This document shows positions 35,026 through 43,571 of a stretch of DNA of 63,526 bases, one piece after another. The stretch is from Lachnospiraceae bacterium. Its GTDB lineage: Bacteria > Bacillota > Clostridia > Lachnospirales > Lachnospiraceae. Position numbers and translations under genes: made by a program. Position 1 is the stretch's first letter, and every line of letters begins with the position of its first letter. A model generated the notes under the pieces. The model was given only the letters and a program-made list of their open reading frames with translations. It ran no database searches and was not told the origin of the DNA. Location of the stretch: positions 1 through 63,526 of the forward strand of contig JAILHF010000073.1 in NCBI GenBank assembly GCA_024696005.1. The letters run 5' to 3'.

Positions 35026-35223
35026 CTAAATTTGCTCCTTTTTTCGATGCCGTAAAATATTTTTGATTTCTGCCTTTGACATATATTTTCTGGTGAAGTC
35101 CCAGCCGTATATATGTGAAATCGCATCCAGTACCTCGTCGCGATAATCAAAGAGATAGTAGTTTTGTTCGAGATATGAGCATTCGTACTCACAAAGGGCA
35201 TCAGAAAAAGCATCATGTATCAC
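35026..35223 (-). pseudogene. Short ORF, possible gene remnant
   Basis: 65 codons reading MIHDAFSDALCEYECSYLEQ and onward, ending in KNILRHRKKEQI. The composition is protein-like with no low complexity, but there is no ribosome binding site and an in-frame stop lies 9 codons upstream of the alternative GTG context. It could be the 3' remnant of a longer gene at the tail of the island, or a small gene. About 110 bases between it and the response regulator hold nothing else I can name. Confidence 0.35.
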
Positions 35224-35336
35224 AAGCTGTTTGGCGTGGGACGTTTACTTCTGGCCTTTCCCGAAATGCAGCACAGAACATATCAGGATATAGTCGAAAA
35301 CCTTCGGAGCTTTACTGTGAAAAAATAGAAGACGGA

Positions 35337-36104
35337 TCAGGGATTCCTGAAAAAATCTTCCAGTTTTTTAAGCAGCGCCTGTTTGTTTATCGTTTTAAGC
35401 AGATAGTCGACAGGGCTGAGTCCTACAACAGAAAGCACGCTGTCCCTGTCACCGTGGCCTGTCAGAAACATCACAGGAATATGACCTGTATCGGAATCAC
35501 TTTTCAACATGGAAAGAACCTGCGGTCCGTTGGCGATAGGCATCTCATAATCAAGAAGTATAAGATCAGCTTTGTTTTTGGCCAGATAGCTGATCGCCTG
35601 CACCCCGTTAGATGCCATTCCTACGTGATATGTATCCTTTAACCATTCATAAACAGTGCGCATATAAGTGAAATCATCATCTACGATCAGTACGGTTTTC
35701 ATTCGCTTATCGCCTGTATTCTCATCCATATATGAGCTTATCCGCTTGATAAGTTTCTCAATGTCCAGCGGACGCTTGAACATATCTGTCACAGCTGTTT
35801 CCGGTATTGTCCTTTTAACGGATGCAAACTGTGAATCCTCTCCGATAAGGATCAGTCCCAGGTCTTTATCCAGTATGATATCCTTAAGATAAACCAGGGT
35901 TTCAGGCACATTCTCAAGTTCTTCGCTCATAAAGATAACAACAAGTTCCATTCCGTCAGAGTATTTCTCGATCTCTTTGATATCTGCATGAACGAGTACC
36001 GCCCGTACACCGCAGGCGGACAGTTTTGTGATCACGCTCTTTGCCAGAAAGCTGTCTGAATAACTTACGATCACTACATTTTTTCCATTTATCTGCTCTG
36101 CCAT
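35337..36104 (-). CDS. Double receiver-domain response regulator
   Basis: 255 residues. The N-terminal half (KNVVIVSYSDSFLAKSVITKL) looks like a receiver fold without the acidic pocket. The C-terminal half is a full receiver: VLIVDDDF, the phospho-acceptor in LILLDYEMP, Thr in MFLTGHGD and Lys in LLKTINK. There is no DNA-binding or enzymatic output domain. The start at 36104 follows GAGGAG; the frame upstream overlaps the EAL gene. It is the last gene of the island operon and a likely phosphoryl target of the hybrid kinase's HPt domain. Confidence 0.85.
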   Translation of the reverse strand: MAEQINGKNVVIVSYSDSFLAKSVITKLSACGVRAVLVHADIKEIEKYSDGMELVVIFMSEELENVPETLVYLKDIILDKDLGLILIGEDSQFASVKRTIPETAVTDMFKRPLDIEKLIKRISSYMDENTGDKRMKTVLIVDDDFTYMRTVYEWLKDTYHVGMASNGVQAISYLAKNKADLILLDYEMPIANGPQVLSMLKSDSDTGHIPVMFLTGHGDRDSVLSVVGLSPVDYLLKTINKQALLKKLEDFFRNP

Positions 36105-36129
36105 CTTTATTCTCCTCTCTGTTTCGAAA

Positions 36130-38217
36130 TCAATGCATTGAAATAAGCTTATCCAGCTCAACCGCAGGGCTGAAAAGATAACCCTGATAAAGAAGTACAC
36201 CTACCTGTTCCAGCGCGTTCTTAAGCTCATCTGATTCAACATATTCCGCAAGCACCTTAAAATCCAGTGATTTTGAAAGATACACGATGGAACTTATTAT
36301 CTCCTTTGTCCTTTCATTTGTAAGGACAGACTTAACAAGACCTCCGTCCAGTTTCACCAGATCAAAAGGATTATGCTGCAGGTACTGCAAAGATGTATGT
36401 CCCATGGAAAAATCATCCAGGGCAAATGTATATCCGAAGTTTCTTATCTCCTGTATCAGCGCACCGGTATCTTCAGATGTGATCAGCTCTGTTTCCTCTG
36501 TGATCTCAATACAGATATTTCCGCGCCTCAGCATATATCGTTTTGCCAGCTCATGTAAGAAAGCAGCATATTTCTTATCATAGAGCGTTGAAACCGTAGC
36601 ATTTACACTGAGTTTGAAATCCTCCCCGAATGTCGCACGCAGCTTCTTTGAATCCTGAACAGCTTTCTCAAGGATATATGTTTCCAACTCATACAGATCA
36701 CCGCTCTCCTTCGCAAGATGTATCACAAGAGGAGGGTAGATACAGCCATAGCGCGTATGTTCCCACCTGAGAAGAGCCTCCGCTCCGATACATTTCCCTG
36801 TGTTGTCATACTGCGGCTGGTATTTGATCATAAGCGGATTCTCCGTATTATCTGAGGAAGCGTCCTCAGTTGATGCGTGTAAAGAGTCCTGCAGATCTGT
36901 CACTAGCAGCTTTGCCAGCCGCCCGGCATTACCCTCGCATTCCGTAAGAGTAACTTCCTCCGTAGTCTCCTCACTCTTTTTCAGGATCCCCACCAGCTCG
37001 TCCATTGCGGTCCCGAATTCATTCAGCGAACGTTTCTCATAAAGACGTACAAACGGTGCATAGCAGGCCGTTGAGATCAGGATATTGATAAGCTGTACGA
37101 TGATACCGCGCACGGAATCAGTGGCAATATAACCGCTTAAGAGCGGCGGTGTGGTCCATATCACATTAGCAGCAACCTCAGGTAAAAACCCGGCTTTTGT
37201 AAGACAATATGCACTTGTATAGCACAATGCCGGAGACAGGATAAACGGGATCACCATAAACGGATTATAGATCACCGGAAAGCCAAAGACCAAAAGCTCC
37301 GATATATTAAACAGACAGGGAACAAAGGCTATGCGGGAAAGTTTTTTTACGGAACTTCGCTTTCCAAAGATCATTATGGAAATGAGAAGTCCGATAATGC
37401 ATCCTGTACCTCCCATAATGACAAATGTATCCATAAAACTCTTGGAAACGATCTCTCCGGGTATAAGCTCCGTGAACATATCCTCAGCAACCTGATTCAG
37501 CACATTGTTTCCATGTATGCCAAACCACCACATAAGGCTGATAAGAACAGAGAACAAAAGCCCGCTCAGATACGACCTGTGCATTTTTAAGAAGACCGAA
37601 TCCACTGCATTCATAAACAGATGCTGAACACTTGTGACATTGAAGGCTAAGGTGATCAGGTAATTTATCACTGCGAAGCAGACTATTGTTGCAAGAAAAG
37701 GCTTGATCACGTAAAGCGCCGCATTAAAGGCAGAGTCCGCCCCGTCAACATAGCTGTGCCTGCCGGACTTAAATACAGACTCAAACTTCAGATAAAGCAT
37801 TGAGCCGATGATACCTGACAGAAGAGCGCTGAAAACTCCCTGACCGCTTAGCAGGGAAAAATCCGGCGCGCCGGTAAAGAAGCCTACAAGAATAAAGAAT
37901 CCTGTCAGACATGCCAGAAGGCTTCCGAGCTTTGATACCGTCTGCCCGCTCTCCGGCGAATTGTCCATATAGCTCAGATTCAGGGAAACTGTCATGTAAA
38001 TGGCAAGGGTTCCGACAGTTGTCACCTGCAGGATCTGAAGAATGCTCCGAAGCGCTCCGCCCAGAAAAGAATCCAGAAAATCCTGATACGCCTGCACGGG
38101 AAATCCGTTTAACAGAACCGTCATACTGCCTATGAACAGCACGGGTAACACCATGGCAAGACCCATTTTTATAGTATTACCTATAAGAGATAACGTTTTA
38201 AAAAAAGATCTTTTCAT
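36130..38217 (-). CDS. PTS EIIC-like membrane domain fused to EAL phosphodiesterase
   Basis: 695 residues. Residues 1-405 are a sugar PTS EIIC-like membrane domain with the GIHGNNV loop (233-239) and ISELLVFGFPVIYNP (305-319). Residues 460-690 are an EAL domain with its catalytic set: E480 of EALLRW, N539, E571, D601-D602 (DDFS), K622, E658 and Q678. It should degrade c-di-GMP, perhaps when the EIIC part binds a sugar; no EIIB or phospho-cysteine domain is present, so transport is doubtful. It overlaps the kinase gene by 4 bases. Confidence 0.9.
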   Translation of the reverse strand: MKRSFFKTLSLIGNTIKMGLAMVLPVLFIGSMTVLLNGFPVQAYQDFLDSFLGGALRSILQILQVTTVGTLAIYMTVSLNLSYMDNSPESGQTVSKLGSLLACLTGFFILVGFFTGAPDFSLLSGQGVFSALLSGIIGSMLYLKFESVFKSGRHSYVDGADSAFNAALYVIKPFLATIVCFAVINYLITLAFNVTSVQHLFMNAVDSVFLKMHRSYLSGLLFSVLISLMWWFGIHGNNVLNQVAEDMFTELIPGEIVSKSFMDTFVIMGGTGCIIGLLISIMIFGKRSSVKKLSRIAFVPCLFNISELLVFGFPVIYNPFMVIPFILSPALCYTSAYCLTKAGFLPEVAANVIWTTPPLLSGYIATDSVRGIIVQLINILISTACYAPFVRLYEKRSLNEFGTAMDELVGILKKSEETTEEVTLTECEGNAGRLAKLLVTDLQDSLHASTEDASSDNTENPLMIKYQPQYDNTGKCIGAEALLRWEHTRYGCIYPPLVIHLAKESGDLYELETYILEKAVQDSKKLRATFGEDFKLSVNATVSTLYDKKYAAFLHELAKRYMLRRGNICIEITEETELITSEDTGALIQEIRNFGYTFALDDFSMGHTSLQYLQHNPFDLVKLDGGLVKSVLTNERTKEIISSIVYLSKSLDFKVLAEYVESDELKNALEQVGVLLYQGYLFSPAVELDKLISMH

Positions 38218-41138
38218 ATAACCTCACCTGCCTTTTCAGCAATTCCCTCCCAATCCAGTTCGGTCAGCATTTTTTCGATATCCGAGATCCTTTCCCTGTC
38301 TGATGCAGGGAGTCTGTATCCGCGAAGATCCTTTAAAATACCGTCCATCAGCTCATAATCATAGCTTCCGGCAATTTCAGCTATCGTCTGGTATGCTTCC
38401 TTAAGCATGCTCCCACTGATCTCGGGCCGGTCTTCATCCGTGCTGTCAAGCCGGGACAGGCCGTCGTTTAATGAACGGTACATCTTCAAAAGTCTGTCAG
38501 TATTATCATCTATAAAAGCCTTGTCTCCGCTTTTTCCTGCGTCCTCAAGTTTAAGTGCAAGCCCGGAAAGTTCGGTCGCTCCTATTATACGGGCCGAGCT
38601 TTTCAGTGCATGAACCTTTATCGTAAAATTTTCAATATCGCCCTGCCTGCAGAGCATTTCAATTTCGTCAGCCTTATTCTTTGCGGTTTGATGAAATACC
38701 GATATAACTGAAAGGTATCCCTCTTCGGATCCGCAGTTTTTCAGGCCTGCCTGCACATCTATTTCTTCTATGCATTCAAGTTTTTTCAAAAAGTCACTGT
38801 TCTCTGTCTCTTGAATAGCCGTCTTTGTACTGCAGTCTTCCGCTTCCGTCGTCTCTTCCGCAGGTTCAACTTTTTCGGCCGGCAGCATATTTTTTATCAT
38901 TCTCTCCAGCTTTTCTCCATCGACGGGCTTGGAGAGATAATCAGTAAATCCGGCTTCAAGATACTTTTCCCTTGCGCCGGATACGGCATTTGCCGTCAAA
39001 GCCACAGAAGGTGCGTCCTTACACATTCCGGAGGCACGTATCGCTTTTAATGTCTCGATCCCGTCCATATCGGGCATCATATGGTCTATAAAAAGAATAT
39101 CATAGGCCGAAGAGGCAGACATCCTGACAGCATCCTTGCCTGACGCGGCGGTATCTATACTGATGAGTGTCCGCTTCAGCAGACTCTTTATGACCGTAAG
39201 GTTCATCTCAGTGTCATCCACAACCAGGATCCTCGCCTTCGGTGCATGAAAAAGCTCTCTGTATTCCCGCATGGCGGAAGATATATCGCGGAATCTCGCT
39301 GTGATCTCTCCGATCTCATCCCATTTCGCGACCTCCTGTTCCACAGCAAACGAAAATTTCGATCCCTTTCCATATTCACTCTCTACCTCAAGCCTGCTTC
39401 CCATCAGTTCGAGGAGCTGTCTTGTGATACTCATGCCAAGCCCCGTTCCCTCTATGGCACGGTTTCTCTTTTCCTCAATGCGTTTATAGGGTGAAAAGAG
39501 GTATTCCATATCTTCCGGCTTCATACCGATACCGGTATCAAGAACCGAGAAGCACAGGCTGATATGAGAATCGTCAGTTTTATCAGCGGAAACAGTAAGG
39601 CTTATCGCACCTTTTTCCGTATATTTCACAGCATTGGTCAGCAGGTTCATCACACACTGCCGGATGCGGATCTCATCCCCGACAAGCAGATGGGGGATCT
39701 GCTGATCCACGCTGACATTCAGTATCAGGGCTTTTTTCTCTGCCCGCTCCCTTATAAGATTTACCAGATCGTTGATCAGAGAGGAAAGATCATACTGCAC
39801 GGGTATGATATCCATTTTTCCCTCTTCCACTTTCGAAAGATCCAGAATATCGTTGATCAGTGAGAGCAGAGTTCTCCCGGCCGACATGATATCTGCCGCA
39901 TATGCACGGATACTTTTTTCATTAGACTCACGAAGGATCATCTCGTCCATCCCGATCACAGCGTTGATGGGAGTTCTTATCTCGTGTGACATATTGGCCA
40001 AAAAACGGCTCTTTGCCTCATTTGCCCTGTCTGCTATATCTCTCTGTTTCTGAACCTCTTCTATATAGTGATAATGTTCCGTATCATCGACAAGAACAAA
40101 CAGCCTTCCATAGCTTTCGCCCTGAAGTTCGAGTTCGTTCTCTTCAGGCGTATAGATACGGTCACCTATATGGATCGTATCATTGTTACGGACGGCCCCG
40201 TCAATTTCCGAGATTATATCGTAAGGAGTACGGGCATGTCCCATGGAAGCCTGTGGTTCTGACAGATCCGGCGTTTTTTTGTGAGATCCTGTTTTTGCAG
40301 GCTCAGTCTTTCCAAAAAAGGTCAGAAATTCCGGGTAAAGTCTTGTGACAGGCTCGTTGTAATACTGTATCCTGCCCTCGTTATCCACTGCGATGATCCC
40401 CTCGGATATCCTGTCTATCACAAAATCCCTTGCGATCTCACTAGTCCCCAAAAGGTCAAATCCAAGGATACCGATCAACAGGAGTATCGTTCCGAAAAGG
40501 GCTCCCGGCATAGTGAGGTCGTAATATCTGGAAATTTCAAATACGCCTGAAAGCTGCACGATCAGAGACAGTATCTGAACACCGAATGACATGATCAGGC
40601 ACAGATACCTTGACTTTGATTTTCTGTTTTTCTCCCGGAGATATTCCCGGATCAGCCAGCGGAGCGCCAGCACAGCAAAGACGCAGTTCATTCCCATCAG
40701 AAGATCATGCATACTTCCGTTGGTGTGATAAAAAACAGGACTTACGGGATACGGTACAAATTCATAAGATCTATAATAAGCTCCATTGCTGCCGATCGTC
40801 AGGATCGTAAGGTAGATCGCGGTATTTATGAGTCCGAAAAGAGCTGTCACCCATTTCGGTATCCGGATCCTGCACATCCGGGCAGCAAATAAAAACAGCA
40901 AAAAACTGATCCATACCCGACCCGCATACGAAAGCTTTAAGGCTGTAAGGTAAGCCTCCTCGGTGGTCGCTTTCATTTCCAGAAGATATCCCAGATTGCT
41001 GATAAAGGTTGAAACACATGCAAGGAAGAGGTAGGAGTGGATCGAATTCTTCCATCCCAAAAACACGATACATATCTCAGCAAACAATGCGCCTACGGTT
41101 ATATACTGTATCGTCAGCAGAATATCATGTGTGCTCAA
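38214..41138 (-). CDS. 7TM hybrid sensor histidine kinase with receiver and HPt domains
   Basis: 974 residues: seven N-terminal membrane helices (about 5-230), a PAS-like region (about 240-360), HisKA with phospho-histidine 385 (MSHEIRTP), HATPase (to about 605), a receiver with D685 (ILFIDHMMPD) and an HPt domain with H843 (HALKSSAR). The complete relay is in one chain, so the phosphate can pass to the receiver protein coded downstream. It starts with TTG at 41138 after GGGAGG. Codon use is AT-richer than that of the flanking genes. Confidence 0.9.
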   Translation of the reverse strand: MSTHDILLTIQYITVGALFAEICIVFLGWKNSIHSYLFLACVSTFISNLGYLLEMKATTEEAYLTALKLSYAGRVWISFLLFLFAARMCRIRIPKWVTALFGLINTAIYLTILTIGSNGAYYRSYEFVPYPVSPVFYHTNGSMHDLLMGMNCVFAVLALRWLIREYLREKNRKSKSRYLCLIMSFGVQILSLIVQLSGVFEISRYYDLTMPGALFGTILLLIGILGFDLLGTSEIARDFVIDRISEGIIAVDNEGRIQYYNEPVTRLYPEFLTFFGKTEPAKTGSHKKTPDLSEPQASMGHARTPYDIISEIDGAVRNNDTIHIGDRIYTPEENELELQGESYGRLFVLVDDTEHYHYIEEVQKQRDIADRANEAKSRFLANMSHEIRTPINAVIGMDEMILRESNEKSIRAYAADIMSAGRTLLSLINDILDLSKVEEGKMDIIPVQYDLSSLINDLVNLIRERAEKKALILNVSVDQQIPHLLVGDEIRIRQCVMNLLTNAVKYTEKGAISLTVSADKTDDSHISLCFSVLDTGIGMKPEDMEYLFSPYKRIEEKRNRAIEGTGLGMSITRQLLELMGSRLEVESEYGKGSKFSFAVEQEVAKWDEIGEITARFRDISSAMREYRELFHAPKARILVVDDTEMNLTVIKSLLKRTLISIDTAASGKDAVRMSASSAYDILFIDHMMPDMDGIETLKAIRASGMCKDAPSVALTANAVSGAREKYLEAGFTDYLSKPVDGEKLERMIKNMLPAEKVEPAEETTEAEDCSTKTAIQETENSDFLKKLECIEEIDVQAGLKNCGSEEGYLSVISVFHQTAKNKADEIEMLCRQGDIENFTIKVHALKSSARIIGATELSGLALKLEDAGKSGDKAFIDDNTDRLLKMYRSLNDGLSRLDSTDEDRPEISGSMLKEAYQTIAEIAGSYDYELMDGILKDLRGYRLPASDRERISDIEKMLTELDWEGIAEKAGEVI

Positions 41139-41211
41139 GCGTAACCTCCCATATGTCCGTTGCCATGTTGTATGGATTGTATTGAATCCTGTAGTGTATC
41201 GCCAGTAAACC

Positions 41212-41271
41212 TCAAATACTCTCTGTTGCTTCTCTTATTCCCTGAAGAAACAATAAATAATCCATATCCAT
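41212..41271 (-). CDS. 19-codon ORF in the kinase leader (leader peptide or remnant)
   Basis: MDMDYLLFLQGIREATESI, then TGA. GAAAGGAAGG lies about 9 bases before the ATG. It is on the transcript from the promoter at 41362-41391, about 75 bases before the kinase start. The sequence resembles the beginning of a longer membrane protein, so it could be a remnant of a displaced gene or a regulatory leader peptide. Confidence 0.4.
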   Translation of the reverse strand: MDMDYLLFLQGIREATESI

Positions 41272-41296
41272 AACTACACCTTCCTTTCAAAAACCG

Positions 41297-41440
41297 GGGG
41301 GGGACGGACCTCGTGGCTTTTTTTGTCAGTATGCCTGCGGCTAGGCCGAAAGCATATATGAAGTATATACTTATGTAAAGCTAGGTGTCAACAGAACCAG
41401 GGGGACGGACCCAGGGGGACGGACCTCCCGGCTTTTTTTC
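41297..41440. repeat. GGGGGACGGACC repeats (REP-like)
   Basis: The 12-mer occurs at 41299-41310, 41400-41411 and 41414-41425, the last two in tandem with a 14-base period. Copies 1 and 3 both continue as TC-NN-GGCTTTTTTT. Similar G-rich motifs are dispersed in some Clostridia near RAYT-type transposases, but no transposase is here. The remaining sequence between 41272 and 41694 holds only the promoters, terminator and border repeat listed separately. Confidence 0.75.
41362..41391 (-). promoter_or_regulatory. Promoter of the island operon
   Basis: On the minus strand TTGACA (41391-41386) and TATACT (41367-41362) with an 18-base spacer; TATATA with 16 bases is the alternative register. The transcript would contain one G-rich repeat, the 19-codon ORF and then the kinase gene. 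Confidence 0.65.
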
Positions 41441-41479
41441 TTGACATGAAATCAGCTGCGGAGAATGTTTTAAAACCAT

Positions 41480-41500
41480 ATAACCTGTCTTTTACAGCAA
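41480..41500. repeat. 21-bp direct repeat, right island border
   Basis: Identical to 34932-34952 in the same orientation. Host-like GC-rich sequence with its own terminator resumes just to the right. Confidence 0.8.
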
Positions 41501-41584
41501 GCCATGCAAAAGTTCATAGCGTTTCTGGAAAGCCTGGATACAGCTTTTTGATAAAGGGAAAGAGCTGATTATGAAATGGAGAAG

Positions 41585-41608
41585 AATCGGGAGACCGATT
41601 TTTTTCTT
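41585..41608 (+). terminator. Rho-independent terminator without an upstream gene
   Basis: AATCGG, loop GAGA, CCGATT, then TTTTTC. No plus-strand gene of any size precedes it except a 15-codon frame from 41505, so its gene may have been lost when the island arrived. Confidence 0.7.
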
Positions 41609-41624
41609 TTGCGATAAAAAGGCC

Positions 41625-41666
41625 TTGACAAAATTGTATATTGACTGTATATTGCCATATATACAG
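41625..41666 (+). promoter_or_regulatory. Promoter with GntR (YtrA-type) operator
   Basis: TTGACA (41625-41630), 17 bases, TATATT (41648-41653). CTGTATAT-tgcc-ATATATACAG (41645-41666) is an imperfect dyad covering the -10. The operon codes a YtrA-type GntR regulator, the likely ligand. Confidence 0.75.
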
Positions 41667-41694
41667 TTGATGTACAAGAAAGTCGGAGGGTGTC

Positions 41695-42543
41695 ATGATC
41701 GAGTTTTCCGGAATAAGCAAGCGGCTGGGAAAGTTTGAATTGAAGGATCTGTCTTTTCAGATCGCCGAGGGTGAGATCTGCGGCCTGGTCGGCAGGAACG
41801 GTGCCGGCAAGACGACGCTTCTGAATCTCCTGCTGGGGCTGATCCGTCCCGATGAAGGCACGATCACGATCGACGGCATGGAGTATCGTGAAGAGGAGAA
41901 AAAGATACGGGCGCTTCTTGGTTGTGTTCTGGTCGATGAGCTCTTTCTTCCGGGTGCCGGACTTTCGGAAAACGCCTCCTACTTCGGTTCTACCTATGAT
42001 GCGTTCGAGCTTTCCCGTTTTGAAGGGCTGCTGCAGGAATTCCGCCTGGATCCCGCAAAAAAGTTCCGGGCCCTCTCCAAAGGCGAAAAGCTCAAGTGCC
42101 AGTTCGCGTTTGCCCTGGCCGTGAAGCCGAAGTATCTGCTTCTCGACGAGCCGACGGCCAATTTCGATCCGGATTTCCGCGATCACTTCTGGGAGCACAT
42201 GAAGAGATTCACGGCAGGCGGCGGAAGTGTACTGCTTGCCACCCACCTGACAGACGATCTGGACCGCATGGCGGACAGCCTGATCTTTCTCGACAAAGGC
42301 AAGAGCATCTTCACCGGAGACATGGAAAGCTTCCGCGACACGTACCGCATCGTTTCCGGCGAGAAATACCTGGTCAAAATGATCGATGAGCAGTACCGGA
42401 TCGGGATGGAGGAAGCGAAGTACAGCACCAGGGCGCTGATCGCCCATCACAGAAGGATACGGTATCCGGAGGGGCTGGAGCTCAGTCCGGTATCCATCGA
42501 AGAGTTCATGTATCTGTACAGCAAAGGCGGTGAGAAAAAATGA
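41695..42543 (+). CDS. ABC transporter ATPase (YtrB-like), first copy
   Basis: 282 residues: GRNGAGKTT, a degenerate signature LSKGEKLKCQ, Walker B YLLLDEPTANFD and the switch His in LATHLTDD, with a 70-residue C-terminal extension. The CcmA/YtrB subgroup exports lipids or peptides with membrane partners. GGAGGGTGTC precedes the ATG. It overlaps the membrane protein by 4 bases. Confidence 0.9.
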   Translation: MIEFSGISKRLGKFELKDLSFQIAEGEICGLVGRNGAGKTTLLNLLLGLIRPDEGTITIDGMEYREEEKKIRALLGCVLVDELFLPGAGLSENASYFGSTYDAFELSRFEGLLQEFRLDPAKKFRALSKGEKLKCQFAFALAVKPKYLLLDEPTANFDPDFRDHFWEHMKRFTAGGGSVLLATHLTDDLDRMADSLIFLDKGKSIFTGDMESFRDTYRIVSGEKYLVKMIDEQYRIGMEEAKYSTRALIAHHRRIRYPEGLELSPVSIEEFMYLYSKGGEKK

Positions 42544-43187
42544 GCGGAAATGTTTTCAGAGAATATCGAATGAACAGGTCTTCCCTGCGAAACAAAGACG
42601 GAAAGGCGGATCCTCGCTTCTTAAGCATGGCTCCGGCGATCTGCCCGCTGATGGCCCTGAATCATGGGAAACTGGACGCATGGATCCTTCTGTTTGTGCT
42701 GCCGCTGTTCTTTGTCTGGATCTCGGCGATCATGCATCCGTTCCGGCTGACAAAGATGCATTATCTCTGCCCGATGACGGCGGAGGAAAGGATAGAGCGC
42801 ATCGTTTCCGTATACCGTTTTCGCTGCGTCTTTCATTACCTGGTCCTCACTCTCTGTCTTCTCCCTGTATTTCTGTTCCGGGGCATGCATCCGCTGGCAC
42901 TGCTTTATATCATGATCAGCAATTTCCTTTATGTGTGCGTCGCGAACCCCGGAAGGTGCGAAGGAAAAGCAGGCTGGTACGTCTTCCTGATCATCGCCTG
43001 TTTTGTCGGATCGGTCGTCATGTTCTGCATGCCCGCGGATGGGATCTACAGCAGGACGGAGACCATCATAAGCATATGTTTTTATTCGCTGCTGCTCCTC
43101 ATGATCCCTGCTTTTCTGATCCTGAGAAAAGCGATGCGTGAGGAGATCGAAGCCGCAGCTTATTACGAGGAGGAAAGCCGGTCATGA
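42540..43187 (+). CDS. Membrane protein, putative ABC partner
   Basis: 215 residues with about six hydrophobic helices and a charged C-terminus (EEIEAAAYYEEE). It is coded between the first ATPase and the GntR gene with overlaps on both sides, so it is probably that ATPase's membrane subunit. No known family recognised. Confidence 0.8.
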   Translation: MSGNVFREYRMNRSSLRNKDGKADPRFLSMAPAICPLMALNHGKLDAWILLFVLPLFFVWISAIMHPFRLTKMHYLCPMTAEERIERIVSVYRFRCVFHYLVLTLCLLPVFLFRGMHPLALLYIMISNFLYVCVANPGRCEGKAGWYVFLIIACFVGSVVMFCMPADGIYSRTETIISICFYSLLLLMIPAFLILRKAMREEIEAAAYYEEESRS

Positions 43188-43558
43188 TGAAGATCAACAT
43201 ACTGCCCCAGGGGACCCTGGCGATCTACGAACAGATCGTGAACCAGCTGAAGAGCGCCATCGTGAGCGGCGAGTTGAAAGCCGGCGAAGCGCTGCCATCC
43301 ATACGCAGCCTGGCGGCGGATCTGTCCGTGAGCGTGATCACGACCAAGCGCGCCTATGAGGAGCTGGAGAAGGAAGGGCTGCTGCGCTCGGTCGCGGGCA
43401 AGGGCTTTTACGTCTGCGAATACAACACCGATTATCTGATGGAAAAGCAGCTGATGATGATCGAAAAGCGCCTGGGCGAGATCATCGGCGAGGCAAAGCA
43501 GGCCGGCATCTCAAAGAAGGATTTTCTGGAGATGGCCAAAACCCTGTACGAAAGCTGA
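43184..43558 (+). CDS. GntR-family regulator, YtrA subfamily
   Basis: 124 residues: the winged helix (IYEQIVNQLKSAIVSGELKAGEALPSIRSLAADLSVSVITTKRAYEELEKEGLL) and a short helical tail rather than a ligand domain, as in YtrA. It lies third in the operon, unlike B. subtilis ytrA, which is first. Probably represses the promoter at 41625. Confidence 0.92.
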   Translation: MMKINILPQGTLAIYEQIVNQLKSAIVSGELKAGEALPSIRSLAADLSVSVITTKRAYEELEKEGLLRSVAGKGFYVCEYNTDYLMEKQLMMIEKRLGEIIGEAKQAGISKKDFLEMAKTLYES

Positions 43559-43571
43559 AAGGAGAATGGAG

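Noticed and set aside
35115-35642. 175-codon plus-strand ORF over the response regulator
   Set aside because: It is antisense to a full receiver domain and has no ribosome site.
41299-41425. CRISPR array from the G-rich repeats
   Set aside because: Three 12-mers without regular spacers or cas genes.
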